From positions 62,001 to 126,000 of the forward strand of contig CAYJDA010000003.1 in assembly GCA_964368815.1 (NCBI GenBank): a DNA stretch of 64,000 bases, in the 5' to 3' direction. Shown piece by piece: positions 36,621-44,586 of the stretch. Below the pieces are notes generated by a model that searched no databases, was not told the origin of the DNA, and saw nothing but the letters and a program-made list of their open reading frames with translations. How positions within the stretch are numbered: position 1 is the first letter of the stretch; the number at the start of each line of letters is the position of its first letter. Position numbers and translations under genes: made by a program. This stretch comes from CAYJBH01 sp964368815. GTDB taxonomy: Bacteria > Bacillota > Clostridia > Oscillospirales > Ruminococcaceae.

Positions 36621-36652
36621 AATATCCGTTGTTTACAATGGATATTTTTTTT
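36621..36652 (+). terminator. Rho-independent terminator after the SGNH hydrolase gene
   Basis: 11-bp stem AATATCCGTTG / CAATGGATATT with the loop TTTA (one G-T pair), followed directly by a run of T. It isolates the SGNH hydrolase gene from spoIIGA. Confidence 0.9.
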
Positions 36653-36666
36653 GCATTAAACAAATA

Positions 36667-36699
36667 ATGACATTTTTTTCTACCTGAGCTTGGTATACT
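36667..36699 (+). promoter_or_regulatory. Candidate spoIIG promoter with long spacer
   Basis: ATGACA (36667-36672), 21 bp, TATACT (36694-36699). The spoIIG promoter of Bacillus subtilis also has an unusually long (22-bp) spacer and needs Spo0A. No clear Spo0A box (TGTCGAA) was seen. Transcription would start within a base or two of the spoIIGA ATG. Confidence 0.4.
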
Positions 36700-36706
36700 T
36701 TAAATC

Positions 36707-37570
36707 ATGAAAACTGTAATGTATATTGATATGTTGTTTATTCAAGGGGTATTAATTAACTATGCCCTACTTTTATGCAGCGCAAGATTTGCCGGAATTA
36801 ACGTTATTCGTTGGCGAATAATTTTATCTGCCATTTTAGGAGGAGTTTCATCATTATTAATATTTCTGCCACAGCCAAACGTTCCGGTTCAAATATTAAT
36901 TAAAACAGTCGTAACAATAATTATACTTTTAACTGCATATAAAACCAATTTACGTGGCTATTATAAAGGGTTTATATGGTATGTTATTTTCAATTGTTTT
37001 CTAGCCGGACTTGTTATGTTGTTTTACTTTACAGGCGGCCAGGGGGTAATAATTAATAATTTGCAAGTATATTTTGATATTTCTGCAATATTTTTGGTAT
37101 CGGCAACGCTTGTTTTATACATATGCGCAACAGCAGTAAGAATGTTTTTAATAGTTCCTGAACAAAAACCCACCAATATTAGTATATCTTTCAAGGATGA
37201 AACGTTTATGTTAGAGGCTTGTTATGATAATGGCTTTACAGCAAAGGATATTCTTAATAATGCGCCTCTTATACTAATAGATTATAACAGCTGTAAGTCA
37301 AAACTTCCTGAAAGAATTAGGTTGAGTTTTCTTGATTATCATACCTTGTCAATTTTGGGTCAAGGCATGTCGGTGTTACCGATTAATAGCATTGGAGGAA
37401 GCGAACTAACTTTATGTTTATATCCTACATCAGTTGAAATAAATAATAAATTAATTACAGGTGCAAAAGTTTGTCTAACAAAAAAAAGTATAGATATTAA
37501 CGGAACTAGCTGCTTGCTGTCAAATGAATTCATGGAGGTTTTTAACAATGCTCAAGAAATTAAAGCTTAA
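36707..37570 (+). CDS. spoIIGA: Sigma-E processing protease SpoIIGA
   Basis: Membrane-bound aspartic protease of 287 aa that removes the pro-sequence of sigma-E in the mother cell. Five hydrophobic helices occupy about 1-150 (MYIDMLFIQGVLINYALLL and onward). The soluble protease domain has ACYDNGFTAKDI near residue 174, where the usual catalytic triad D-T/S-G reads D-N-G, then later LPINSIGGSELTLCLYP. The gene order spoIIGA-sigE supports the call. Alternative start: the ATG at 36719 (MYIDML), as the first ATG would sit on the transcript end and lacks a ribosome site. Confidence 0.88.
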   Translation: MKTVMYIDMLFIQGVLINYALLLCSARFAGINVIRWRIILSAILGGVSSLLIFLPQPNVPVQILIKTVVTIIILLTAYKTNLRGYYKGFIWYVIFNCFLAGLVMLFYFTGGQGVIINNLQVYFDISAIFLVSATLVLYICATAVRMFLIVPEQKPTNISISFKDETFMLEACYDNGFTAKDILNNAPLILIDYNSCKSKLPERIRLSFLDYHTLSILGQGMSVLPINSIGGSELTLCLYPTSVEINNKLITGAKVCLTKKSIDINGTSCLLSNEFMEVFNNAQEIKA

Positions 37571-38267
37571 AATGGTTGAATTATTTAATAAAATTATTAT
37601 TATCTTTCAAGCAGAGCAATATGTTTATTATATTAATGGTCCTGAACGGCTTCTCCCCCCGCTTACCGCCGATGAAGAAAAAATTGTGTTTGCAGGATTA
37701 AAAAATGGGGAACAATCAAGCCGTGAACTTTTAATTGTTCATAATTTAAGGTTAGTTGTGTATATAGCAAAAAAATTTGATCAATCGATACCCAATATTG
37801 AGGATTTAATTTCAATTGGAACTATTGGATTAATTAAAGCCGTAGGGAGTTTTAATCCCGATAAAAACATTAAGTTTGCAACATATGCCACACGATGCAT
37901 TGAAAATGAAATACTCATGTACCTTAGGAAGATAGGAAATCAAAGATATGAAACATCAATTGATGAAGCTTTAAACATAGATGCTGATGGTAATGAACTA
38001 TTGCTTTGTGATGTATTGGTAACAGAACAAGATATTGTTGGTAAACAGCTGGAAACTACCGACGAAAAAAACACATTATTGCTCGCAGTTAAAAGATTAC
38101 CTGAAAAGGAACGGACTATAATAGAATTAAGATTCGGTCTGTTTGGCAAGGAGGAAAAAACACAAAAAGAAGTTGCCGATACTCTTGGAATAAGTCAAAG
38201 TTACATTTCAAGATTAGAAAAGAAAATAATTAAACATCTTCGTGACGAACTTGAACAAATGGCTTGA
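37548..38267 (+). CDS. sigE: RNA polymerase sporulation sigma factor SigE
   Basis: Pro-sigma-E of 239 aa, first mother-cell sigma factor. I start at MLKKLKLKMVELFNK, 9 bp after GGAGG; this matches the amphipathic, membrane-binding pro-sequence of known SigE, and the frame from upstream is an artefact of the spoIIGA overlap (23 bp). YVYYINGPERLLPPLTADEE begins the mature part, region 2 has HNLRLVVYIAKKF and GTIGLIKAVGSFNPDKNIKFATYATRCIENEI, and region 4 has RTIIELRFGLFG and TLGISQSYISRLEKKI. It should activate the spoIIIA operon. Confidence 0.95.
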   Translation: MLKKLKLKMVELFNKIIIIFQAEQYVYYINGPERLLPPLTADEEKIVFAGLKNGEQSSRELLIVHNLRLVVYIAKKFDQSIPNIEDLISIGTIGLIKAVGSFNPDKNIKFATYATRCIENEILMYLRKIGNQRYETSIDEALNIDADGNELLLCDVLVTEQDIVGKQLETTDEKNTLLLAVKRLPEKERTIIELRFGLFGKEEKTQKEVADTLGISQSYISRLEKKIIKHLRDELEQMA

Positions 38268-38292
38268 CTTTAATTGTCGGAAAGTGTACAAT
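38264..38292 (+). promoter_or_regulatory. Sigma-A promoter of the DUF1292 gene
   Basis: TTGACT (38264-38269), 17 bp, TACAAT (38287-38292). The -35 overlaps the sigE stop codon, so the DUF1292 gene is transcribed independently in vegetative cells. Confidence 0.75.
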
Positions 38293-38333
38293 ATACACAT
38301 AGAAATGATACATAAAGGTTAGATGGTTTAGAA

Positions 38334-38648
38334 ATGAATGATGAGTACACTCCCGATATAATTACATTACAGGACGATGATGGTAACGAGTTTGAATTTG
38401 AGATAATAGGACAACTTGAATTTAATGAAAATGAGTATGTAGCATTAGTTCCTTTTGATGAAGATGATGAAGAATCCGATGAAAATGAAATTGAAGATGA
38501 AACTCCATTTATTATAATGAGATCTGCTTATGATGGTGAAGAAGAGTATCTTGATATTGTGGAAAATGAAGAAGAGCTTACCGAAGTGATATCTTTATTT
38601 GAAAAATTGTTAGAAGAAAATTACGAAATTGAAGATACAATAGAATAG
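38334..38648 (+). CDS. DUF1292 family acidic protein
   Basis: Acidic cytoplasmic protein of 104 aa. It reads PDIITLQDDDGNEFEFEIIGQLEFNENEYVALVPFDE, then a glutamate/aspartate-rich stretch, then VENEEELTEVISLFEKLLEE, matching the DUF1292 (YrzB-like) family. That family is common beside ruvX/alaS in Firmicutes, so this location behind sigE is less usual. Its function is unknown. Its stop lies just before the structured RNA, and the RNA's likely -10 element overlaps the end of the coding region. Confidence 0.85.
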   Translation: MNDEYTPDIITLQDDDGNEFEFEIIGQLEFNENEYVALVPFDEDDEESDENEIEDETPFIIMRSAYDGEEEYLDIVENEEELTEVISLFEKLLEENYEIEDTIE

Positions 38649-38651
38649 ATA

Positions 38652-38841
38652 ATAAACTGCTGTGCTCGATTGGATGCATCGATTATAATCCTACAAGTTC
38701 ACAAAAGGGGGCTTCGGTCAATACGTAGGTTTGCAGACCTCCCGCCTCGGCGGATGAAGGGAGCGCGAAACGTATTGCCTGGCATACCCACCCTGCTTAA
38801 CGCGGGTTGTAACTCTCGGTGTAGACGACACGGCGGTTTAT
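38652..38841 (+). ncRNA. ssrS: Probable 6S RNA (SsrS), about 190 nt
   Basis: A non-coding block closed by a 13-bp stem: 38652-38664 (ATAAACTGCTGTG) with 38829-38841 (CACGGCGGTTTAT). Inside are an apical stem CAATACGT / ACGTATTG with a nested CTCCC / GGGAG hairpin, and a small hairpin CCTGC-TTAAC-GCGGG in the 3' side of the large central bubble. Length, rod shape, bubble and 3'-side hairpin are those of 6S RNA, which traps RNA polymerase in stationary phase. TACAAT at 38636-38641 is a fitting -10. The identity comes from structure and recollection of Clostridial sequences. Confidence 0.75.
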
Positions 38842-38906
38842 GTTTATAATTTTATTCTTGTGCAATAATATATATGTTAAAGTATATTTTGCATGAGGAT
38901 TTTTTT

Positions 38907-39458
38907 ATGAAACTAATTATCGGAGAAAAGTTTCCCAATTTTGAATTTGATACTCCTATTTGCTCAGGAAACAAGTTGTATAATGTTATTGCAAATAAGC
39001 CTGCAACAATTATTTTCTTTCGCGATAGCGGTTGCTTATTTACTGCATATTACATCGAAAAGCTAAAAAGGAATTATAACAGATTTGAAGATAGTAACCG
39101 TGCAATAATCTGCATTGTTCAAGGAACGCCTTCTGAATTCTATGGTTATAAAAACATACCCTTTCCAATAGTATGTGATGCAGAATCGGTTTTATATAAT
39201 ACCTTTGAACTGCCAAAAGTAACCTTTCCCCTATCACTTTTATCGGTAGAAGCACTTAGAATTATTGATCAAGCAAAAAAACATAATATACCGTTTGAGT
39301 ATTCACTAAAGAACAACGGTCAACTTCCTGTTATCGTGTTAACACATGCAGATAAAACCATAGATTATATTCATCGTTCTCAAAGTATTACTGATATACC
39401 GGATATACTTGAACTACTTGGTGCAAATAATAAAAACAAAACATATGCAAACTATTGA
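38907..39458 (+). CDS. Redoxin (AhpC/TSA-like) domain protein
   Basis: Thioredoxin-fold protein of 183 aa. It starts KLIIGEKFPNFEFDTP, the usual opening of peroxiredoxins (GxxxPxF), and has ATIIFFRDSGCLFTAYYIEKL, where the single cysteine (about Cys43) sits at the peroxidatic position, but the preceding PxxxT is replaced by FRDSG. C-terminal IPFPIVCDAESVLYNTF and LPVIVLTHADKTIDYIHRS match redoxin proteins. The start was moved to the ATG behind GAGGA. It is followed by NADH oxidase, so it probably helps remove peroxide formed during oxygen stress. Substrate unproven. Confidence 0.72.
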   Translation: MKLIIGEKFPNFEFDTPICSGNKLYNVIANKPATIIFFRDSGCLFTAYYIEKLKRNYNRFEDSNRAIICIVQGTPSEFYGYKNIPFPIVCDAESVLYNTFELPKVTFPLSLLSVEALRIIDQAKKHNIPFEYSLKNNGQLPVIVLTHADKTIDYIHRSQSITDIPDILELLGANNKNKTYANY

Positions 39459-39483
39459 CATTAAAATAATATTAATATATATT
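39455..39483 (+). promoter_or_regulatory. Sigma-A promoter of the NADH oxidase gene
   Basis: TTGACA (39455-39460), 17 bp, TATATT (39478-39483). The -35 overlaps the stop region of the redoxin gene. Confidence 0.8.
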
Positions 39484-39524
39484 TAAACTAGTAAGCTTTT
39501 GAATAACAAAATGAGGATATAATA

Positions 39525-40859
39525 ATGAAAAAAATAGTGGTAATAGGTGCAAATCATGCAGGCGTAGCGGCTATAAATACAATACTTGATAACTACAAGG
39601 GGTACGATGTAACAGTTTTTGATAAAAATAGTAACATTAGCTTTTTGGGCTGCGGAATGGCGCTATGGATAGGCAAACAGATTGATGGTGCCGAAGGTTT
39701 ATTTTACTCTAACAAAGATATTTTAGAATCTAAGGGTGCAAAGGTTCATATGAACTCAGAAGTACACGAAATTGATTACTCTAACAAGATAGTTAAGGTT
39801 ATGTTGAATGGAGAAACAAAACATGAAGAAGCCTTTGATAAATTAATCCTTGCAACAGGCTCTCTGCCAATTTTTCCAAACATTAAAGGCAAAGAGCTTG
39901 AAAATGTTCAGCAGGTTAAGCTATATCAAAATGCTGCGGAAGTTATTGAAAAACTTGAAACTAAAAATATAAATGATGTTGCGGTTATTGGTGCTGGATA
40001 TATAGGTGTTGAGCTTGCTGAAGCCTTTAAGCGTTTAAATAAAAATGTTGTGTTAATTGATATTGCAAATAGCTGTTTAGCAAACTATTATGATGACGAT
40101 TTTACAAAATTAATGAACCAACGCTTAGAAGATAATGGAATTAGCTTAGCTTTTAACCAAGCCGTTAAAGAGCTTAAAGGTAACGTTAAGGTAGAGTCGG
40201 TTGTTACCGATAAGGCTGAATACAAGGCCGATATGGTTGTTATGGCTGTAGGGTTTAGACCCAATAATGCATTAGGCAAAGATAATCTTGAACTGTTTAA
40301 AAATGGAGCTTACCTTGTTTCTAAAAATCAGGAAACAAGTGTTAATGATGTATATGCGGTTGGGGATTGTGCCGTAGTATATGATAATGCAATTAATGAT
40401 GTAAACTATATTGCATTAGCTACAAATGCCGTGCGTTCCGGCGTGATTGCCGGTCATAATGTTTGCGGAACATCTCTTGAAACTGTTGGAGTACAAGGCT
40501 CAAATGGTATATGTATATGGGATCTTAAAATGGTGTCTACCGGTTTAACATTGTCAAAAGCATTGAGCTATGGATATGATGCAGTTGCAACTGATTATGA
40601 AGATTTACAAAAACCGGCTTTTATTAAAGGTGAAAATGCAAAGGTTAAAATAAGAATTGTTTATGATAAAACTACTAGGGTTATTCTGGGAGCACAAATT
40701 GCTTCAGACTACGATATTTCAATGGCGATTCACATGTTCTCATTGGCTGTTCAGGAAAAAATTACAATTGATAAACTAAAACTACTGGATATATTCTTCC
40801 TCCCCCATTTTAACCAACCATATAACTATATAACAATGGCAGCATTAACAGCAAAATAG
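39525..40859 (+). CDS. nox: FAD-dependent NADH oxidase (water-forming type)
   Basis: Pyridine nucleotide-disulfide oxidoreductase of 444 aa. FAD site GANHAGVAAINTI (8-20), the redox-active single cysteine Cys43 in FLGCGMALWIG, NADH site VIGAGYIGVELAEAFKRL (about 155) and second FAD motif VYAVGDCAVVYD (about 280). A single cysteine rather than CxxxxC fits NADH oxidases and CoA-disulfide reductases. In this anaerobe it would reduce oxygen to water and regenerate NAD+. Good RBS (GAGG) and its own promoter. A CoA-disulfide reductase is the main alternative. Confidence 0.87.
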   Translation: MKKIVVIGANHAGVAAINTILDNYKGYDVTVFDKNSNISFLGCGMALWIGKQIDGAEGLFYSNKDILESKGAKVHMNSEVHEIDYSNKIVKVMLNGETKHEEAFDKLILATGSLPIFPNIKGKELENVQQVKLYQNAAEVIEKLETKNINDVAVIGAGYIGVELAEAFKRLNKNVVLIDIANSCLANYYDDDFTKLMNQRLEDNGISLAFNQAVKELKGNVKVESVVTDKAEYKADMVVMAVGFRPNNALGKDNLELFKNGAYLVSKNQETSVNDVYAVGDCAVVYDNAINDVNYIALATNAVRSGVIAGHNVCGTSLETVGVQGSNGICIWDLKMVSTGLTLSKALSYGYDAVATDYEDLQKPAFIKGENAKVKIRIVYDKTTRVILGAQIASDYDISMAIHMFSLAVQEKITIDKLKLLDIFFLPHFNQPYNYITMAALTAK

Positions 40860-40868
40860 TTAAAATAA

Positions 40869-40915
40869 AATAATAGCTCGGATTTGCTATGCGCATTTCC
40901 GAGCTATTATTTTTA
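40869..40915. terminator. Bidirectional terminator between nox and GT2
   Basis: 14-bp perfect stem AATAATAGCTCGGA / TCCGAGCTATTATT with a 15-nt loop. It is followed by T-rich sequence on both strands, and the flanking genes converge, so it should stop both. Confidence 0.88.
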
Positions 40916-40916
40916 G

Positions 40917-41897
40917 TTATTTCCAACCAAAATATCTTCTTATTCTATAATCAATATAAATAAAGATGCCGCAAAACATACTCCACTGATTTTTCACATA
41001 ACATAATATATTTTTAAACTTGAATGGATATTTATCGATTTTATTAAAGCAGCTGAATGCTTCTTTTGCACCCTTTAAAAAAGGTTTTCCATAACCTCTT
41101 ATAATAAAAAATAATATTTTAACAAGGTAACCAAATACTAAAAAAGGAAGATTAAGCAACAATAATAAAATCGGAAGATTTTTATATGCAAGAAGAATAT
41201 TATTTCTTCCGCTTTGAATTGATTTAAAATCATTGTATTTACTGCCGGTGGTTGCACTACAAATATGTCTACACTCAGCAGTAGGACAGAAAACATTTAT
41301 ATAACCCGCATTTCTGGCACGCCAACCAATATCAACATCTTCAAGATATGCAAAGAATGCTTCATCAAACAAACCTATTTCCTGTAATATTTCCCTTCTG
41401 TAAAGTGCTGCACCTCCACAGGCTGTAAAAACTTCACAGGGCTTTTTATATCTATTTTTTGATAAACCGTCTCCCCTTTTACATGCCCATCCAAAAAGAT
41501 TAACATAATCCCCTGCATCATCGCAAAGACTGCTATCTTTATATTGAAGCATTAACGATGAAACCGAAAATATTCTGGCGTTACTATCCATAGTTTTCTT
41601 TAATTCGTATAGCCAAGATTTCTCTGCAAAGGCATCATTATTAAATAACGCTACATAATCTCCTTTAGATTCTCTAATACCAATATTTACAGCATGAGAA
41701 AACCCGGTATTGTGATCAAGATAAATCCCTCTAACCGGTTCGTTATTAAATGATTCAATAATTTCGCGACTTTTATCGGTGCTCCCATTGTCAACAACAA
41801 TAATTTCTATATCTTTATAACTACCACATAGTACAGAATTAATACTATCGAACAACCATTTGTCGCCATTTAAATTTGGAATTACAACTGCTATCAT
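40917..41897 (-). CDS. Glycosyltransferase family 2
   Basis: GT-A enzyme of 326 aa. MIAVVIPNLNGDKWL starts the nucleotide-sugar fold, IEIIVVDNGSTDKSREII follows, and VALFNNDAF carries a metal-binding aspartate. FFAYLEDVDIGWRARNAGY is the catalytic ED-x-D segment typical of rhamnosyltransferase-like GT2 proteins. Two hydrophobic stretches near 245-275 may anchor it to the membrane. The ATG overlaps the stop of the upstream gene (TGATG) and has no ribosome site of its own, so it is coupled. The longest frame adds 37 residues that are an artefact. Confidence 0.86.
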   Translation of the reverse strand: MIAVVIPNLNGDKWLFDSINSVLCGSYKDIEIIVVDNGSTDKSREIIESFNNEPVRGIYLDHNTGFSHAVNIGIRESKGDYVALFNNDAFAEKSWLYELKKTMDSNARIFSVSSLMLQYKDSSLCDDAGDYVNLFGWACKRGDGLSKNRYKKPCEVFTACGGAALYRREILQEIGLFDEAFFAYLEDVDIGWRARNAGYINVFCPTAECRHICSATTGSKYNDFKSIQSGRNNILLAYKNLPILLLLLNLPFLVFGYLVKILFFIIRGYGKPFLKGAKEAFSCFNKIDKYPFKFKNILCYVKNQWSMFCGIFIYIDYRIRRYFGWK

Positions 41898-42595
41898 CAC
41901 AGGCCAAAAATGGTTAACGGTGTTTGAAGATATTCGCCATAGGTAATAATGTAAACTATCGCTATGATTAAAGTTACAATTGAAATTGCAATAATTATTC
42001 CGCTCCATATGAGAGCAGCGCGTGCAAAATTTCGCCTATTAATATTTATTTTTTCTGAAAAGCTCCAGATAAGTAGCAAAATTAAATTAACAAACGGAAC
42101 TGCCAATAACAATATCATCCAAAAAAATGTTGATGTTTTTACAACACCACCGGAGGTGTTACCATCAGTATTGTTTATAATTTGTGGACGCATTGTTTTT
42201 AGCGTTTCATTATGTGCATAATGAGCAGTATTATCCGACTTAATCGCAGGCTCAATTACCGCTTCGGGAACAACAGCAGGAACGCCTGTATCCTCCACAA
42301 TATTTATTGCTTCGATAGTAGTTTCTATTTCAACATCCGAGGATAGTTCCGGTGCGTCTTCAGTAGATATTTCGGTATTTATTGTCTTTATATCCTCATC
42401 AACATTTATGTCTTTCGTATCATTTGTTTCTTCATTGCTTACCAATGTGAAGCTTGTTGTTTGTTGAGTGGATGGCGCTTCTGTAATTTCTTGATTTAAA
42501 TTATCAGCCATATTTTTGTTCACTATAGCCGTACCACAGTAACCGCAAAAGGCCGCATTTTCTGGAATTTCTCTACTGCAATTCATGCAATTCAT
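41897..42595 (-). CDS. Zinc-ribbon membrane protein
   Basis: Protein of 232 aa: an N-terminal zinc ribbon MNCMNCSREIPENAAFCGYC (four cysteines in two CxxC), an acidic, Thr/Glu-rich linker (about 30-140) with no clear fold, and two C-terminal membrane helices (about 158-177 and 193-218). No enzymatic motif is visible. Such proteins are widespread in Firmicutes and of unknown function; a membrane sensor or scaffold role is possible. It has its own promoter and is followed by a coupled GT2 gene. Confidence 0.75.
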   Translation of the reverse strand: MNCMNCSREIPENAAFCGYCGTAIVNKNMADNLNQEITEAPSTQQTTSFTLVSNEETNDTKDINVDEDIKTINTEISTEDAPELSSDVEIETTIEAINIVEDTGVPAVVPEAVIEPAIKSDNTAHYAHNETLKTMRPQIINNTDGNTSGGVVKTSTFFWMILLLAVPFVNLILLLIWSFSEKININRRNFARAALIWSGIIIAISIVTLIIAIVYIITYGEYLQTPLTIFGL

Positions 42596-42628
42596 TTATA
42601 ATTCCTTTCCTATAATTATTCTGTTGCT

Positions 42629-42657
42629 ATTTTATCACAGAAAAAAAATAAATGCAA
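42629..42657 (-). promoter_or_regulatory. Sigma-A promoter of the zinc-ribbon membrane gene
   Basis: Minus strand TTGCAT (42657-42652), 17 bp, TAAAAT (42634-42629) preceded by TGA, an extended -10. Confidence 0.65.
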
Positions 42658-42717
42658 ATATTAAGTCATTTTTTCACCTAATTTTCATTAAAGTTACAGC
42701 ATGTTACAGCATTTTTA

Positions 42718-44586
42718 TCATCTAAATTTAATTCCGATATTTAAATTTTTTACACTAGATAAATATATATCAAATTTCTTTTCTAATGAGAAAATATCGA
42801 CATTGGCTTTGATGGATATATTAATAACATTTTCAATACTATTTGTAAGTGCTTTTCTGATCGCTTCTTTTTCATTTTGCGGTAAACTTTCATCAATTAT
42901 ACATTCTATCGCAACATAAAGCGTTTCATTATCAAACGACATTTCAGTATAAAATTCACTTAATCCTATTACCTTTTCTACGTCTTCATAATCATATATA
43001 ACCGCGATTCTTTTTCGATTTGCGTTCATTGCATACATTAATTCCAGCTGCTCCCTGTTGATGGTTGTAGCTAAAGTATCGTTTTTAAAAATAAATCCCT
43101 GGTTTGCAACAGCACCTTTATACTCAAACAAATCCACTACCGGCAATATACCGGTCATAGCGCCGTTATCATCAATGTTTAGGCTAAATATTTGCGTTTG
43201 TGTTAGTCTGTTACTTTCACTTTGTCGTAGAACAAAACCTGTAGCGTCTAAAAGTTCACCTTCTTTCTCCTTAAGTGTATCTTCAGTATATTCAGTAATA
43301 TAGATAAAGGCATTTCCATCAGTCATCTTGGTTTCATATAGTTGAGGCAACAGGTCGCCTATTCCGGAATCCTTAAAGCCCTTTCCTAATAAAATAAGTT
43401 CACTTTGCCCCATATAAAGCTCACCGTTAACCTCCTGTGCAACTTCATAAAGAGCCGACGAAAACGATTCCCCACTACCGGAAATAAGAGAAACAGAGGG
43501 GCCGTTTTCCTCGTATTCGGTACACACCAGTAATGATACCTTATACTCATCTTCAATGTCTATAAATGTCATTGTAACTGCCGCACGTTCCTGTAATTCC
43601 GTTCCTCCACAACTTGAAAGGAAAATTAGTGGTATTAAAACAGCTAATCTAATAATCTTTTTATATGGGACTAAAAATAAAAGTGATACAATTATTGATA
43701 GTATCCCAACCAATAAAGGCAATATTTCAAATGAAATTTCATATAAAAACAAACTTATCAGCATAGTTATAATCATTATAATAAAATATCTTTTCTGATT
43801 CAACTGATATGCAATTGCATTGCTAAAAATAGCCATTTTCATACACCCCGATAAAAACAAAATTGCCCCCAGAACAATATCAAGCCTTCGAAAAATAGAT
43901 AATTCTCCAACAATAGCCAATGCATTTGTAGGAACATCAAAAAACATAATATTGTTTCCAAAAACCATCTCGGCAAGTACACTTAAAATTGAAACTACAG
44001 TAAATACCATAATCATTACAATGCTCAACTTGCCTACCTTCAGCTCATCGTTATTAATTACTACGATAGCCGGTATCAACGGTACAACTGTGAAAAAATC
44101 ATCTAACACAATAATATTATCAATATTAAATTTGAAATCGAAATTGCTAACACTGGCATTGGGAATATTAAACAACACTATAGTACTTAAAATAACAACA
44201 AGTAAAAAACTAATAAACAGACCGGCAGTTTTAACCGCGCTGCTATTTAGTAAACCCGCATAAAAAGCAACTGCAAATAAGATTATTGTTACTGATATAA
44301 ACCCTACTTGTTCTTGACTCGTCATGTTGTAATATTTAAAAGTATCAAGTGCTGTTAAAATAAGACCCATGGCAAGAACTACAGATATTATTCCGCTTTG
44401 CAGTTGACTTGTTTTTCGACTCCCTTTAATACAAAATGGCAGAAATAGCACAAAGCCTATTAGTAGAGAGATTGCAGTTGTTGCAATAAATTCAAGAGAG
44501 GATCGATTATAAATTTGCCTTGTAAGTTGTACAGAGAGAAGCGCCACAAACAACAATCCATAATATCCGCTGCTTAATTTAGACAT
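42718..44586 (-). CDS. Fused spore germination protein GerAB-GerAC
   Basis: A 622-aa protein joining two subunits of a germinant receptor. Residues 1-310 form about ten membrane helices like GerAB of the amino acid/polyamine permease type. The next segment is LIPLIFLSSCGG with a lipobox-like L-S-S-C (Cys326). Residues 327-622 match GerAC lipoproteins: YMGQSELILLGKGF, GILPVVDLFEYKGAVANQGFIF, and a C-terminal region near NISIKANVDIFSLEKKF. The ATG overlaps the gerAA stop by one base, with GGAGA upstream. The gap before 42718 contains a 10-nt tandem repeat. Confidence 0.85.
   Translation of the reverse strand: MSKLSSGYYGLLFVALLSVQLTRQIYNRSSLEFIATTAISLLIGFVLFLPFCIKGSRKTSQLQSGIISVVLAMGLILTALDTFKYYNMTSQEQVGFISVTIILFAVAFYAGLLNSSAVKTAGLFISFLLVVILSTIVLFNIPNASVSNFDFKFNIDNIIVLDDFFTVVPLIPAIVVINNDELKVGKLSIVMIMVFTVVSILSVLAEMVFGNNIMFFDVPTNALAIVGELSIFRRLDIVLGAILFLSGCMKMAIFSNAIAYQLNQKRYFIIMIITMLISLFLYEISFEILPLLVGILSIIVSLLFLVPYKKIIRLAVLIPLIFLSSCGGTELQERAAVTMTFIDIEDEYKVSLLVCTEYEENGPSVSLISGSGESFSSALYEVAQEVNGELYMGQSELILLGKGFKDSGIGDLLPQLYETKMTDGNAFIYITEYTEDTLKEKEGELLDATGFVLRQSESNRLTQTQIFSLNIDDNGAMTGILPVVDLFEYKGAVANQGFIFKNDTLATTINREQLELMYAMNANRKRIAVIYDYEDVEKVIGLSEFYTEMSFDNETLYVAIECIIDESLPQNEKEAIRKALTNSIENVINISIKANVDIFSLEKKFDIYLSSVKNLNIGIKFR

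Noticed and set aside
38649..38873. Structured RNA as tmRNA or a riboswitch
   Set aside because: No tRNA-like CCA end, no tag ORF and no regulated gene positioned by it; the rod with a central bubble fits 6S RNA better.
41898..42008. 37-residue N-terminal extension of the GT2 gene
   Set aside because: It lies wholly within the preceding gene in another frame and does not resemble the GT2 fold, which starts at MIAVVIPNLNG.
42718..44586. Two separate genes gerAB and gerAC
   Set aside because: The frame is continuous through the junction and no stop or good start separates the halves; only a sequencing error could split them.
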